Translations under genes and position numbers: made by a program
NCBI GenBank assembly: GCA_024278955.1
Contig: JAJRSE010000017.1
Location: 1 to 64,000, forward strand
Source: Planctomycetota bacterium
Lineage (GTDB): Bacteria > Planctomycetota > Planctomycetia > Pirellulales > Lacipirellulaceae
DNA: 64,000 nucleotides
Direction: 5' to 3'
Notes under the pieces: generated by a model
Database searches by the model: none
What the model saw: the letters and a program-made list of their open reading frames with translations, nothing else
What the model was told of the DNA's origin: nothing
Part shown: piece after piece, positions 45,755-54,745 of the stretch
How the letters are laid out: each line of letters opens with the position of its first letter
Numbering within the stretch: the first letter of the stretch is position 1

Positions 45755-46861
45755 TTAATAATCGTCGTCTGAGAGCGGTTTGAAGCTGTATTCAGCTCTC
45801 ATTGTGATATTTTGAGCGTCTGTATTTCCGGGAGACACCGCTTTATTACCATTGGGCGTTAGTAGCTGCTGGTAAACTCGGTAGTCAATGGTTTCTGAGA
45901 TAGATCGCGTATTCTCTCCAGCGAAAACAGCTAAGAAAAGTTCAGGGTGGTTGCTAGCCGGACGGGTAAACGCCACTCCGTCGTCAGCACCCGCCAAATA
46001 GGGCATCGAAGTATCAATACGGGTATCCCTGTTGAATCTTTCAAAGTTAGCGGGAGCAGCGATGTTGGCCGAGTCATAAACCCAAGCCATGCCAAAAGCT
46101 TGCTCCGTTTTATGGTGCGTTAACAAAGATGCATCACCCACGTTCCAAAATTGGCTGTTTAGCCAACTATGAATAATGCCAGAATCGTCTTCGTCCTTGT
46201 GAATATTCTCAGAAAGCAACAGTGTTGTGTTGGAACCGTCTCTCAAGTCAGGGCCAAATCTTGTTTTCTCATTCGAGTCAACAAGGTTATGAAAAATACC
46301 ATTGAACTTGACATCGGTTCCGCCACTGCCTCCCCAGAGCACATCAGAAGTACCGGTGTTAGCTATGTAAGTAAGAAAGCCCCGATCTGAGGTGGCCGAA
46401 ATATTGCTGGGGCAGAGGAAGATTTCCAGCTTGGGCGGGCTATTGTAAGTAAATCCATTGCCGTTGCGATTTGTCAATATTTGATCACGCAAAGCTTTCT
46501 GTTCGATGTGGGAAAGCAGCTTAAAAGCCCAGCTCACAAGCAAGTCACTACCTCTGTCGTTGCTAGGCTCTAGATAGAGATCACCTACGCTAGGATCGAC
46601 TTTCTGTAATTGCATCCATCCGGGATAAGTACCCTTTCCACTTGTGACCAAAGAGGTCATTCCCTTGGCAAGCTGTCCAAGATTGTTGCTGCACGTTAAT
46701 TGCCGAGCATTCTCGCGCGCCGCTTGGATCGCAGGCAACAACAGCCCGACCAACGTGCCGATGATGGCAATCACAACCAGCAGCTCGACTAAGGTAAAAG
46801 CACGATGCGAGAATCGGAGGTGCTTAACTGGTTTTGTAGTGGGTTTCTTAACAAGGTTCAT
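45755..46861 (-). CDS. DUF1559 pilin-like protein with prepilin N-terminus
   Basis: 368 residues. The N-terminus [20 protein letters not shown] is a prepilin cleavage site and hydrophobic helix, followed by [20 protein letters not shown], the opening of the DUF1559 domain that is hugely expanded in planctomycetes. Such proteins are thought to be processed by prepilin peptidase and shown on the surface as pseudopilins; precise roles are unknown. I start at the ATG at 46861; the frame is open to 47032 but the extra 57 residues precede the signal. Confidence 0.9.
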   Translation of the reverse strand: MNLVKKPTTKPVKHLRFSHRAFTLVELLVVIAIIGTLVGLLLPAIQAARENARQLTCSNNLGQLAKGMTSLVTSGKGTYPGWMQLQKVDPSVGDLYLEPSNDRGSDLLVSWAFKLLSHIEQKALRDQILTNRNGNGFTYNSPPKLEIFLCPSNISATSDRGFLTYIANTGTSDVLWGGSGGTDVKFNGIFHNLVDSNEKTRFGPDLRDGSNTTLLLSENIHKDEDDSGIIHSWLNSQFWNVGDASLLTHHKTEQAFGMAWVYDSANIAAPANFERFNRDTRIDTSMPYLAGADDGVAFTRPASNHPELFLAVFAGENTRSISETIDYRVYQQLLTPNGNKAVSPGNTDAQNITMRAEYSFKPLSDDDY

Positions 46862-47201
46862 GACAAGGGCCTCTTCGTGTGAGAATTCTGTTCCGCATAT
46901 CTGTTCCACCGACTTGCCACATACCTCGGGCGGCAAGCGAGTGTTAGGCCGGCTGGATAAAAAGTAGGGAAAAGACTGGAGCCGACCAAGCCATCCTGAA
47001 TTATCGTCGATTTGAGCATAAAAAGCCAGCACATCGCAAACAGGAAAGCGGGAAAGCTGGCATTCTCCCCAAGACTAGTTAGGAAAGAGATTTGCCACAG
47101 AGGCACGGAGGGCCTTGGGAAACAGCTCCTTTTCTCGGTGCTTTCCGTGCCTCCGTGGTTTAACCGGTTCTTCTAGACGGGTAAATGGCGAGCCTTGGGC
47201 G
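46862..47201. other. Intergenic region with a palindromic repeat
   Basis: Holds the CACAGAG-type repeat at 47093-47161 and the presumed promoter of the DUF1559 gene. The frame continuing upstream of the chosen DUF1559 start is not counted as coding. Nothing else recognised. Confidence 0.4.
47093..47161. repeat. CACAGAG-type palindromic repeat, copy 3
   Basis: GCCACAGAGGCACGGAGG on the left and TTTCCGTGCCTCCGTGG on the right form an imperfect hairpin like those at 28 and 44465. It lies just downstream of purH. Confidence 0.6.
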
Positions 47202-48803
47202 TTAATGCCGGAAATGCCGTGTGCCGGTGAATATCATCGGCAGCCCGTGCTGGTTGCACGCGGCGATCACCTCGTCGTCGCGGCGAGAACCGCCCGGCTG
47301 GATGATTGCGGCTATCCCTGCCTCGGCGGCCTGGTGGATCGAATCGTCGAACGGGAAGAATGCGTCGGAGGCCAGTACCGAGCCGCGAGTTTGGTCGCCC
47401 GCTTTGCGTATCGAGATTTCAACCGAGTCGACCCGGCTCATCTGTCCCGCCCCGACGCCAACAAGGGCTTCGTCTTTGGCAAGCACGATCGCATTGGATT
47501 TGACATAGCGGCAAGCGGCCCAGGCAAACTCAAGATCGGCTCGCAAGGCGTCCGTGGGCTGCGATTCGGTTACGACTTGCCAAGTGGCGAGGTCGTCGGC
47601 CAAATCGTCAGCCGCTTGGCAGAGCATCCCGCCATCGATTTGGCGAAACACGGGGGCCCCGCTGCCTGCCTTGAATTCGCCCGTGCGTAGCAGCCGGACG
47701 TTGGCCTTCCATTTGGGTTTGGTGGTCAGCACCTCAAGGGCCTCGGGCGTAAATTCTGGTGCGACAATCGCTTCGACAAATTTTCCGGGCTGAGCAAGAA
47801 ACTCAGCCATCGGCCCATCGACCGGCACGTTGACACCAAGCACCGAGCCAAAGGCGCTCAGCGGGTCGCCGGCCCACGCCTTTTCGACGGCCTCGGCAAG
47901 CGTCTTGCCCGTGGCCGCGCCACAAGGGTTGCTATGCTTCAGCACGGCTACGCCAGGCTGGGGTAGCGAACGGGCAATGGCGAGTGCGGCATCCAGATCG
48001 AGCAAGTTATTGTAAGAAAGCTCTTTGCCATTGAGCTGCTCGGCATCCACCAGGCTCCCCGCACCGCCGCCTTTCAAAGCGTACAAAGCGGCCGACTGAT
48101 GCGGGTTTTCGCCATAACGGAGCGTCGCGCGGCGCTCGAGCGAGAGGCTGACTTGCGGCGCAAACGAAGGTTCGTCCGTCGTTTCGTCTGGGGTTTCTTC
48201 TGGGGTATTGAGCTTCGCAAAATAGGCCGCAATGGCGGTATCGTAGGCAGCGGTCAGTGCAAAGGCAGCGCCGGCCAGTTCGCGGCGAAGCTCGTGGGTC
48301 GTGCCGCCGGAGGCCTTGAGTTGCTCGGCAATCGCATCGTATTGCGAGGGTTGGGTAGCGAGCGTGACAAAAGCATGGTTCTTCGCCGCCGAACGAACCA
48401 TCGAGGGGCCGCCGATATCGATTTGCTCGATCGCTTCTTCGGGAGTCACGCCCTCGCGAGCGACCGTTTGCTCGAAGGGATAGAGATTCACCACGACCAG
48501 GTCGAGCATTTCGATGCCGTGTTCTTGGGCCGCGGCCATGTGTTGCGGGTTATCGCGACGGCAAAGCAGGCCGCCGTGGATTTTGGGATGCAAGGTTTTG
48601 ACCCGCCCATCCATCATTTCCGGAAAACCGGTGTAGTCGGCCACGTCCCGCACCGCGACGCCGGCCTCTTCGAGATAACGCCGCGTGCCTCCCGTGCTAT
48701 AGAGTTCGACGCCAGCGGCAACCAATTCGCGGGCAAAGCGGTCGAGGCCGGTTTTGTCGCTGACACTAATCAGCGCACGTTGGAGAGGCAGAGAGCGAGG
48801 CAT
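47202..48803 (-). CDS. purH: Bifunctional AICAR formyltransferase / IMP cyclohydrolase
   Basis: Catalyses the last two steps of IMP synthesis. 533 residues: the N-terminal cyclohydrolase part with ALISVSDKTGLDRFARELVA, LYSTGGTRRYL, MMDGRVKTLHPKIHGGLLCR and VNLYPFEQTV, then the formyltransferase part with LRYGENPHQSAALY, LKHSNPCGAATGKTLAEA and, near the end, FPFDDSIHQAAEAGIAAIIQ before the terminal MIFTGTRHFRH. I start at the ATG at 48803; 48854 would add 17 residues outside the family. Confidence 0.96.
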   Translation of the reverse strand: MPRSLPLQRALISVSDKTGLDRFARELVAAGVELYSTGGTRRYLEEAGVAVRDVADYTGFPEMMDGRVKTLHPKIHGGLLCRRDNPQHMAAAQEHGIEMLDLVVVNLYPFEQTVAREGVTPEEAIEQIDIGGPSMVRSAAKNHAFVTLATQPSQYDAIAEQLKASGGTTHELRRELAGAAFALTAAYDTAIAAYFAKLNTPEETPDETTDEPSFAPQVSLSLERRATLRYGENPHQSAALYALKGGGAGSLVDAEQLNGKELSYNNLLDLDAALAIARSLPQPGVAVLKHSNPCGAATGKTLAEAVEKAWAGDPLSAFGSVLGVNVPVDGPMAEFLAQPGKFVEAIVAPEFTPEALEVLTTKPKWKANVRLLRTGEFKAGSGAPVFRQIDGGMLCQAADDLADDLATWQVVTESQPTDALRADLEFAWAACRYVKSNAIVLAKDEALVGVGAGQMSRVDSVEISIRKAGDQTRGSVLASDAFFPFDDSIHQAAEAGIAAIIQPGGSRRDDEVIAACNQHGLPMIFTGTRHFRH

Positions 48804-48892
48804 GTTGAACTTCGGAGTTGGGATTGTCGGATGGAGATTTGAAGGGACGATCACGATAGCACTTCGCTAGGCCCTAGGGAACTCCCAGAAAG

Positions 48893-48915
48893 CCCAAGGA
48901 TTGCAATCCTTGGGG
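48893..48915. repeat. GGATTGCAATCC palindrome
   Basis: CCCAAGGATTGCAATCCTTG followed by GGG: a near-perfect palindrome, one of the four ATTGCAATCC copies, between purH and the S41 protease gene. Confidence 0.65.
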
Positions 48916-49263
48916 CCTTCAGAGAAATCGCAAACGACCGCGAACTCTTTGAAGTGTGTTGCGTATTAGAGGGGGAACACGCAGCCGGCATTCACGAAGA
49001 GCCGGCTTTTTACAGCAGGACGCTGTCTTTTTATTTGGAGCGATTTTCGCATCCAGTTTTCAGTAGATCGCCAATCGCTTTCGGCACCAGTTTAGGCGAG
49101 TATGCCGCACTAGCGGCGCTATCGGTGTGGCCGGCACAAACCAATCAGACGTTGCCCTCGGTTCGAGACATGCAATCGGCTGGGCAGCAGGGTTCTCGAA
49201 AGGTCTGTGACGGTCGCGAGGGGTTCGTGGGCCAAAGATTTCCGAATCAGTTCGGCAGGATTT

Positions 49264-49292
49264 TTGACCCTCCCATTTCTGTGACCTATACT
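49264..49292 (+). promoter_or_regulatory. Strong sigma-70-like promoter
   Basis: TTGACC at 49264-49269 and TATACT at 49287-49292 with an exact 17-base spacer, about 120 bases before the S41 protease start. One of the two best promoter matches I noticed in the window. Confidence 0.6.
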
Positions 49293-49411
49293 GAAATGGG
49301 CCGCAAAACAGACCCTTTTGCTGTCCGTACGCACTGATGACTCGCCGCAGTGTGTGAACGCCAACTTGGCGGAAGCGATGCGATCTCCCCAACACACGGA
49401 ACGAGCAACCA

Positions 49412-51103
49412 ATGCAGATTCGGGTCTCCGCACAATTCAATCGATCAGGTGCCGTCGGGTTTCGGCGAGCTTGGTCTCTCATGATCGCCGTAGCTCTGTT
49501 CGGGGCTAGCGTTTCGGCGCCGGTTTTTTCGCAAACTGGCCTCGAACCAGTAACGATTTCTCCCGAGGCTTTGCCGCGTGCTTCGGTCAATTCGGTTATC
49601 GAAAAAGGCTTGCGGCTTGAATCGAGCCACCGATGGGGCGAAGCACTCACCCACTACGAAGACGCGCTGCGAGAGCATCTCGGCAACGACAAGCTTGAGA
49701 AGCGGCACGACATTGCCAAACTGCATTACAGTTTGGGTCGCAGATACCATGATCGCAGTTTCAAACAATCGATAGCGACTTTGAGTCGCCAACAATCGCT
49801 CGCGCTTTACTCCGAGCTTCTGCAAAAGACCAGCACCCACTACGTAAGCATTCCTCCTTGGCGATCGCTGGGAGTTCGCGGCACCACGGCCATCGATATC
49901 GCGCTTGCCGACAACGACTTCGTGGCGGAAAATCGCTTGAATCTTACTGCCGATCAGCTCTCGGGGTTGCGGCGTGAAATGTACCAACTGCTTGGTCGAC
50001 GAACGATTAAGAACTCTCGCGACTTGGTTACGATGGCCTCGGAAATAGCCCATCTGACTGAAGCTCGAACAGGCCTTTCCTTTTCGGCGACGATCATGGA
50101 GTTTGTTGCCGCAGCGGCTAGCGGTCTCGACGACTACTCGGCCTATCTGACCGCCGATCAGCTTCGCGAAGTTTATTCGCAGATCGAGGGGAATTTCGTC
50201 GGGCTCGGTGTTGAGCTTAAAGCCGCAGACGGAGCCTTGCTGATTGTCCACGTCATTCCAAACAGCCCGGCCGAACGGGTAGGCATTCTGGCCAAAGATC
50301 GTATCATCGCGGTCGACGGCAAGAGCACCGCCGAGATGTCGACCGACGAAGCGGCTGCCATGCTGACCGGAGTAGAGAACTCTTGGGTTCGCGTAACCGT
50401 CTCTTCGCCTACGGTCGAGCCACGAGTACTCAAAATCCGCCGCGAGCATGTCGAGGTGCCTAGCCTTGAGGATGTGAAAATCATCGATTCCGACGATGGA
50501 ATTGCTTACTTGCGAATCCCCACATTCCAGAAAACAACCAGCCGCGATCTCGAAGCGGCCTTGTGGGACTTGCATCGCAAGGGAATGCGTTCCTTGATTC
50601 TCGATTTGCGAGGAAACCCAGGCGGGCTGCTGACTTCTTCGGTTGAGGTTGCCGACAAGTTTCTGACGCAGGGCAACATTGTTTCGACTCGGGGCCGTAG
50701 TGCTCAGGAAGATTTTAACTACCAAGCCCACTACGGCGGCACCTGGCGAGTGCCGTTGGTTGTGCTGATCGACGGTGATAGTGCGAGTGCGAGCGAGATT
50801 TTCGCGGGGGCAATTAAAGACAACGATCGCGGCACCATCGTCGGCACGACTTCCTTTGGCAAAGGCTCGGTCCAAGGGATTTTCCCGCTCGGCTATGCCG
50901 GGGCAGGCATTCGGCTGACTACCGCCAAGTTTTTCTCGCCCAAGGGCACTCCGATAAGCCATCGGGGGGTTGAGCCTCACGATCGGGTGCAGGTAAGGGC
51001 AAAACCTGTCGGCAGCGACATGACCAACGTCAACCAGCATGTCCAAGATGCGATTCTGGAGCTTGGCATTCAGGCGGCACGCCGAAGGGTTGCAGCTCGC
51101 TAG
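49412..51103 (+). CDS. S41 family C-terminal processing protease with PDZ domain
   Basis: 563 residues. Signal peptide (LMIAVALFGASVSAPVFSQ), a ~150-residue helical region of unclear role, a PDZ domain around residues 245-330 (GVELKAADGALLIVHVIPNS and RIIAVDGKSTAEMSTDEAA), then the S41 core: GIAYLRIPTFQ, LILDLRGNPGGLL, and the catalytic block DGDSASASEIFAGAI (Ser within 457-461) with Lys484 in TTSFGKGSVQG. Cleaves unfolded or tagged proteins at the C-terminus in the periplasm. Confidence 0.92.
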   Translation: MQIRVSAQFNRSGAVGFRRAWSLMIAVALFGASVSAPVFSQTGLEPVTISPEALPRASVNSVIEKGLRLESSHRWGEALTHYEDALREHLGNDKLEKRHDIAKLHYSLGRRYHDRSFKQSIATLSRQQSLALYSELLQKTSTHYVSIPPWRSLGVRGTTAIDIALADNDFVAENRLNLTADQLSGLRREMYQLLGRRTIKNSRDLVTMASEIAHLTEARTGLSFSATIMEFVAAAASGLDDYSAYLTADQLREVYSQIEGNFVGLGVELKAADGALLIVHVIPNSPAERVGILAKDRIIAVDGKSTAEMSTDEAAAMLTGVENSWVRVTVSSPTVEPRVLKIRREHVEVPSLEDVKIIDSDDGIAYLRIPTFQKTTSRDLEAALWDLHRKGMRSLILDLRGNPGGLLTSSVEVADKFLTQGNIVSTRGRSAQEDFNYQAHYGGTWRVPLVVLIDGDSASASEIFAGAIKDNDRGTIVGTTSFGKGSVQGIFPLGYAGAGIRLTTAKFFSPKGTPISHRGVEPHDRVQVRAKPVGSDMTNVNQHVQDAILELGIQAARRRVAAR

Positions 51104-51244
51104 GATGAGGAATCGCCGGAAGATTCCCCGTTCTTTCCCCTCGGCAGGCTTTTTAGGGCAGTTGACGAGTCCTAGGCCACGGCGGATAATGAGGGGCCTC
51201 TCTCGAAGCCACTGGTTCCCCTTTTTACTCCATCTGATTTTCCT

Positions 51245-51745
51245 ATGCCCTACGACGACGAAGATGACCTGTTTGTTGATGATTTCGACTTTGTAGATGA
51301 CGACGAAGACGAAACCACCGAAGAAGAGCAGGCCCAGGTCGAAGAAAAGAAGCCGGAGCCACCAGCAAAGCCAAAGCGCAAGCCCTCTTCCCGAGGTGGA
51401 CGACGAGGCTCGAAACCTCGCGCCGAGGCCGAGCCAAAAGGCGAGGCGAAAGATACCGAGGCAAAAGAAAAGGTAACGGCAGAAGAAGCTGAACAGTCGA
51501 GCACGACATCGGAAGAGAAGAGCGACGCGCCGGCAGAGGAGCCAAAGAAACCGGAAGAGCCGCCAGCGCCTACCGACCATGTCGTCCACGTCTACGAGCG
51601 TCAGGAGTTCGTTCGCACCATTGCCCGCGAATTTACTAGCGAAGATGCCGAAGCATTTGCGACCGAGTACAATCGCACCTCCGAAGCTCACAACCGAAAG
51701 GGCGTGGTGGGGAATCAAGGAGAGAAGCCGGCCACTTCGATTTAG
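51245..51745 (+). CDS. Highly charged acidic protein of unknown function
   Basis: 166 residues. A strongly acidic start (PYDDEDDLFVDDFDFVDDDE) is followed by a disordered Lys/Pro/Glu-rich linker containing KRKPSSRGGRRGSKPR, then a short ordered end: VVHVYERQEFVRTIAREFTS and AEAFATEYNRTS. Only the C-terminal ~50 residues look folded. The real gene is supported by its ATG placement and the ordered end; a large antisense frame overlaps it but looks non-coding. Function unknown. Confidence 0.6.
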   Translation: MPYDDEDDLFVDDFDFVDDDEDETTEEEQAQVEEKKPEPPAKPKRKPSSRGGRRGSKPRAEAEPKGEAKDTEAKEKVTAEEAEQSSTTSEEKSDAPAEEPKKPEEPPAPTDHVVHVYERQEFVRTIAREFTSEDAEAFATEYNRTSEAHNRKGVVGNQGEKPATSI

Positions 51746-52069
51746 TTCGCCACATGAAGTTGCGGTGTGCCGCCTTTCTAATCGATACAAGTGTCGCAAG
51801 CAGGTTCGCGGCAGGGCTGGAATTTGCGCCGGTTTTCTGCGTTTTTTCGCTCTGAATCGCACTGCCGGACTAATCGCTATCTCGACGCGGAAAAAAGCTC
51901 GGGCAAGGTCCCATTTCGCAGGTTTTCTCGCAGGAGAATGGTACGATGGAATGGGTTGTCGGATTTCTACGACGACTTCATTGAGTTCTTCCAAATCGTT
52001 TTGGAAGGCAAAATCCTGAGACGAGTTCTTTGACCGACCTCTTGTGCGGACGAACCGAGGCAGTTTTCT
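51746..52069. other. Intergenic region
   Basis: About 320 bases with no gene recognised; overlapping Arg/Ser-rich frames look like shadows. TTCTCGCAGGAGAA near 51921 is a short palindrome of unknown meaning. Confidence 0.4.
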
Positions 52070-53647
52070 ATGAGTCACATGAAGCAATATTCTGCGATGC
52101 CCTATCTCGTAGCCGTGTTTTCGCTTTCCGCTTGGGTTGCCGTTTCGGCAATTGCTGTGGCGCAGCAATCGGAAGCCGAAACTTTCGGTGCGAGAGATCC
52201 TGAAGCCGAGGCAGCCTATCAGGCAGGCGTCGAGCAAATGGAGCAGGAAAACTGGGAACAGGCGATCGTTGCGTTCTCCAAGGCAATTGGCATCGATAAT
52301 ACTTACCCGGAGGCTTTTCTCGGGCGTGCCGAATCGCTTCGTGAGCTGGAGGACTACAGCTCTGCCCTGGCAAGCTACCAAGATGCCCTTAATTTCCTGG
52401 AGGGGGCTGGCCCCAGCCCGATGGCGGCAACTGCTTACAATGGTCGGGGGGTTTGCTCCCGAGAGCTGGGGCAGGTCGATTTGGCACTGAGCGACTTTAA
52501 CAACGCCGTTGAAATGGATCGCAATAATCCTGAAATTGCCGCCAACTATGGCGACCTGCTGGTAAACCGAGTTGGCGACCCAACTACGGCACTGCGATTT
52601 TTGGACAAAGCCATTGAGCTCGACCCCGAGAACGCTGAAGCCTACCGCAATCGGGGCTTGGCTCATGCTCAGATCCGAGAATTCGACGAGGCCATTGAGG
52701 ACCTTCAGAAATCGATTGAACTGGATTCGACCGACTACGAGACCTATACGACCTTGGCGAGCATCCACATAGCAGAGGAAGAGCTGGCTCCTGCGATTGA
52801 CGCTTTTTCTAAAGCCATTGAGAATTACTCTCCCGAAGAAAGCAGTGATCCAGATACGTTTATCGATGGTTACCTGCGAAGAGGCGAAGCTTGTTTGCAG
52901 TTGGCTCTTGAGGACGAAACTACGCCTGAGCGTCGCGAAGAGCTTTACAAGGCATTGATTGCTGATACCGACCATGTGCTTGAGGAGTTCCCCGACCTTT
53001 TCCCCAATTCGGGAATTGCATTGCACCAGCGGGGCTTGGCCATGCGGCTGCAAGGTCGTTTGAACGAAGCGATTAAGTCGTTGACCGATGCCATTCAGCT
53101 TATTCCTGCCGGGGCCGAAGCGCCGTATCAGGCCGACGCTTACTTGAAGCGAGGCATTTGCTGGCATTATCAGGGGCAAGACAGCCTTGCTCGGGGTGAT
53201 TTCGAGCAGTCTGCGTCGATTAGTTTTTCTGATCCGCTGCCCCATCTTTGGATTGGGTTTACCTATGCTCAGGAGGGCGACTACCGGTCGGCGATCGAGA
53301 GTTATGGTGACGCGATAGCCAAAGCTCCTAATTTCCCGGCACCTTACGTCAATCGAGGGCTCGCCTACATGCAGCTGGGGGGCTACCAGAAGGCTATCGA
53401 TAATTTTAATGAGGCAATTCGCAACGAACCCTCCGAGCCCGAGCATTTTTTCAAGCGTGGCCTGGCCTATATGGAGATGGAAGAGTATCAAAAAGCGTTC
53501 GATTCGTTCCATCTCGCGACCCTCAACGGCGAGAGGATGGCCAAGGCCTTCCGCGGGGCTGCTAGGGCATTGAAAGCCATGGGTCGCAGCAGTCTGGCAG
53601 AGCAGTACGAGAACCGGGCGAAGGCTCTTGAGTCGGCGGTCCAATAG
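52070..53647 (+). CDS. Secreted tetratricopeptide repeat protein
   Basis: 525 residues: a signal peptide (MPYLVAVFSLSAWVAVSAIA) and about a dozen TPR units, for example AAYQAGVEQMEQENWEQAIV, YNGRGVCSRELGQVDLALSD, AYRNRGLAHAQIREFDEAIE and the last, HFFKRGLAYMEMEEYQKAFD. The pattern is regular canonical TPR, so it should act as a protein-binding scaffold in the periplasm. It precedes the sdh genes but a promoter match lies between them, so it is probably separate. Confidence 0.82.
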   Translation: MSHMKQYSAMPYLVAVFSLSAWVAVSAIAVAQQSEAETFGARDPEAEAAYQAGVEQMEQENWEQAIVAFSKAIGIDNTYPEAFLGRAESLRELEDYSSALASYQDALNFLEGAGPSPMAATAYNGRGVCSRELGQVDLALSDFNNAVEMDRNNPEIAANYGDLLVNRVGDPTTALRFLDKAIELDPENAEAYRNRGLAHAQIREFDEAIEDLQKSIELDSTDYETYTTLASIHIAEEELAPAIDAFSKAIENYSPEESSDPDTFIDGYLRRGEACLQLALEDETTPERREELYKALIADTDHVLEEFPDLFPNSGIALHQRGLAMRLQGRLNEAIKSLTDAIQLIPAGAEAPYQADAYLKRGICWHYQGQDSLARGDFEQSASISFSDPLPHLWIGFTYAQEGDYRSAIESYGDAIAKAPNFPAPYVNRGLAYMQLGGYQKAIDNFNEAIRNEPSEPEHFFKRGLAYMEMEEYQKAFDSFHLATLNGERMAKAFRGAARALKAMGRSSLAEQYENRAKALESAVQ

Positions 53648-53710
53648 GTTGCAGATTTTTAATTCTCCGATTTGCTAGTCGTCGTTTGTGTGTTCGTTGG
53701 ATAACGCGGC

Positions 53711-53738
53711 TTGCCAGTCTCTGGTGCTGCTCTATACT
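53711..53738 (+). promoter_or_regulatory. Sigma-70-like promoter of the sdh genes
   Basis: TTGCCA at 53711-53716 and TATACT at 53733-53738 with a 16-base spacer, about 70 bases before the sdhC start. Confidence 0.5.
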
Positions 53739-53809
53739 GAGGGGACGATCCGTCAAAAAAGGCCAGTAGGAATTGGTCTTCCCTTTAGTTGTTATCAGGA
53801 AACGCCAGC

Positions 53810-54652
53810 GTGGACAGTTCGCAGCAGTCGTTTTTGGCTCGCCACGACTTTTTGATTCGCCGCCTGCATTCGCTTTCAGGCTTGATTCCGGTGGGCGCGT
53901 ATATGGTCGTCCATTTGGTGACCAATGCGAGCGTCTCGGAAAGCTCGGCAGCCTTTCAGAAGAATGTTTACTCGATTCATAGCTTGGGCTCCTTATTGCC
54001 GGTTGTGGAATGGGCATTCATTTTCCTTCCGCTTCTGTTTCATGCCATCATTGGCGTGGTGATCGTTGGCGGTGGGATGCCCAACAGCAATCAGTACCGA
54101 TACGGTCCCAATTACCGCTACACCTTGCAGCGGGCGACTGGGATGATTGCCTTTGTGTTCATCATGGTTCATGTGTTTCATATGCACGGTTGGTTCCATG
54201 CCGACGTGTGGCTGGAAAAGGTCGCGAGGCCGTTTGGCGGGGCCCAGTTTTACCCGTACAACGCGACTTCCTCGGCAGGGATGGCATTGCAGAGCACCGT
54301 GACGGTTGTCCTGTATCTCGTTGGTGTGCTGTCCTGCGTGTACCATCTGGCCAACGGCATATGGACGATGGGCATTACTTGGGGCGTTTGGACGAGCCCT
54401 AAGGCCCAAGCTCGGGCCTCGAAAGCTTGCTCGGCCTTTGGCATATTGCTTGCCGCTTTGAGCGTGGCCGCCCTGTTCGGCATGCGATCGGCTGGCCAAG
54501 GCGAGAATCTGCAAGAAGCCATTCAGGCGGAAGATCGGCTGTACGAGCATAAAATCGAAGCGGGCGAGTTGGAGCCCAACGAGCACAAACGATCGGGTTC
54601 GGACCATTCCGAAGAAGGCAAAGAAGCAGCAGCGAAAAGTGAAGACAAGTGA
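53810..54652 (+). CDS. sdhC: Succinate dehydrogenase cytochrome b subunit
   Basis: The membrane anchor of succinate:quinone reductase, carrying haem b and the quinone site. 280 residues in the Bacillus-type single-subunit form: five hydrophobic helices (for example PVVEWAFIFLPLLFHAIIGV and QSTVTVVLYLVGVLSCVYHL), with likely haem-ligand histidines in RRLHSLSG, LLFHAIIG, MVHVFHMHGW and VYHLANGIW. I chose the GTG at 53810 because AGGAAA precedes it; a TTG at 53789 is in frame. It is followed by sdhA. Confidence 0.9.
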   Translation: MDSSQQSFLARHDFLIRRLHSLSGLIPVGAYMVVHLVTNASVSESSAAFQKNVYSIHSLGSLLPVVEWAFIFLPLLFHAIIGVVIVGGGMPNSNQYRYGPNYRYTLQRATGMIAFVFIMVHVFHMHGWFHADVWLEKVARPFGGAQFYPYNATSSAGMALQSTVTVVLYLVGVLSCVYHLANGIWTMGITWGVWTSPKAQARASKACSAFGILLAALSVAALFGMRSAGQGENLQEAIQAEDRLYEHKIEAGELEPNEHKRSGSDHSEEGKEAAAKSEDK

Positions 54653-54745
54653 TCTCCCCATGTCCTGATCAGACCGCCGACTTACGACATTTTGGCTCGT
54701 TGGGCGACGGTTATTTGTTAGGACCGAGGCTTTAGGACTTAGGAA

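Larger units (their letters stand above)
48804..49411. other. 600-base intergenic region between divergent genes
   Basis: Contains the palindrome at 48893-48915 and a strong promoter match at 49264-49292. A frame at 48954-49337 (127 codons) is open but of mixed, unconvincing composition. A GGTTCGAGAC string near 49156 looks like a tRNA T-loop but no tRNA fold can be built around it. Otherwise unexplained. Confidence 0.45.

Noticed and set aside
49150-49175. GGTTCGAGAC string resembling a tRNA T-loop
   Set aside because: Flanks do not pair as a T-stem and no acceptor or anticodon arm fits.
48954-49337. A 127-codon plus-strand frame upstream of the S41 protease
   Set aside because: No ribosome binding site, no motif, and a strong promoter match lies inside it.
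49445-53644. A 1399-codon open frame on the minus strand
   Set aside because: It lies antisense to the S41 protease, the acidic protein and the TPR protein, all with clear domains. Its translation is Arg/Gly/Phe-rich with no recognisable motifs, a usual shadow of GC-biased codon use.
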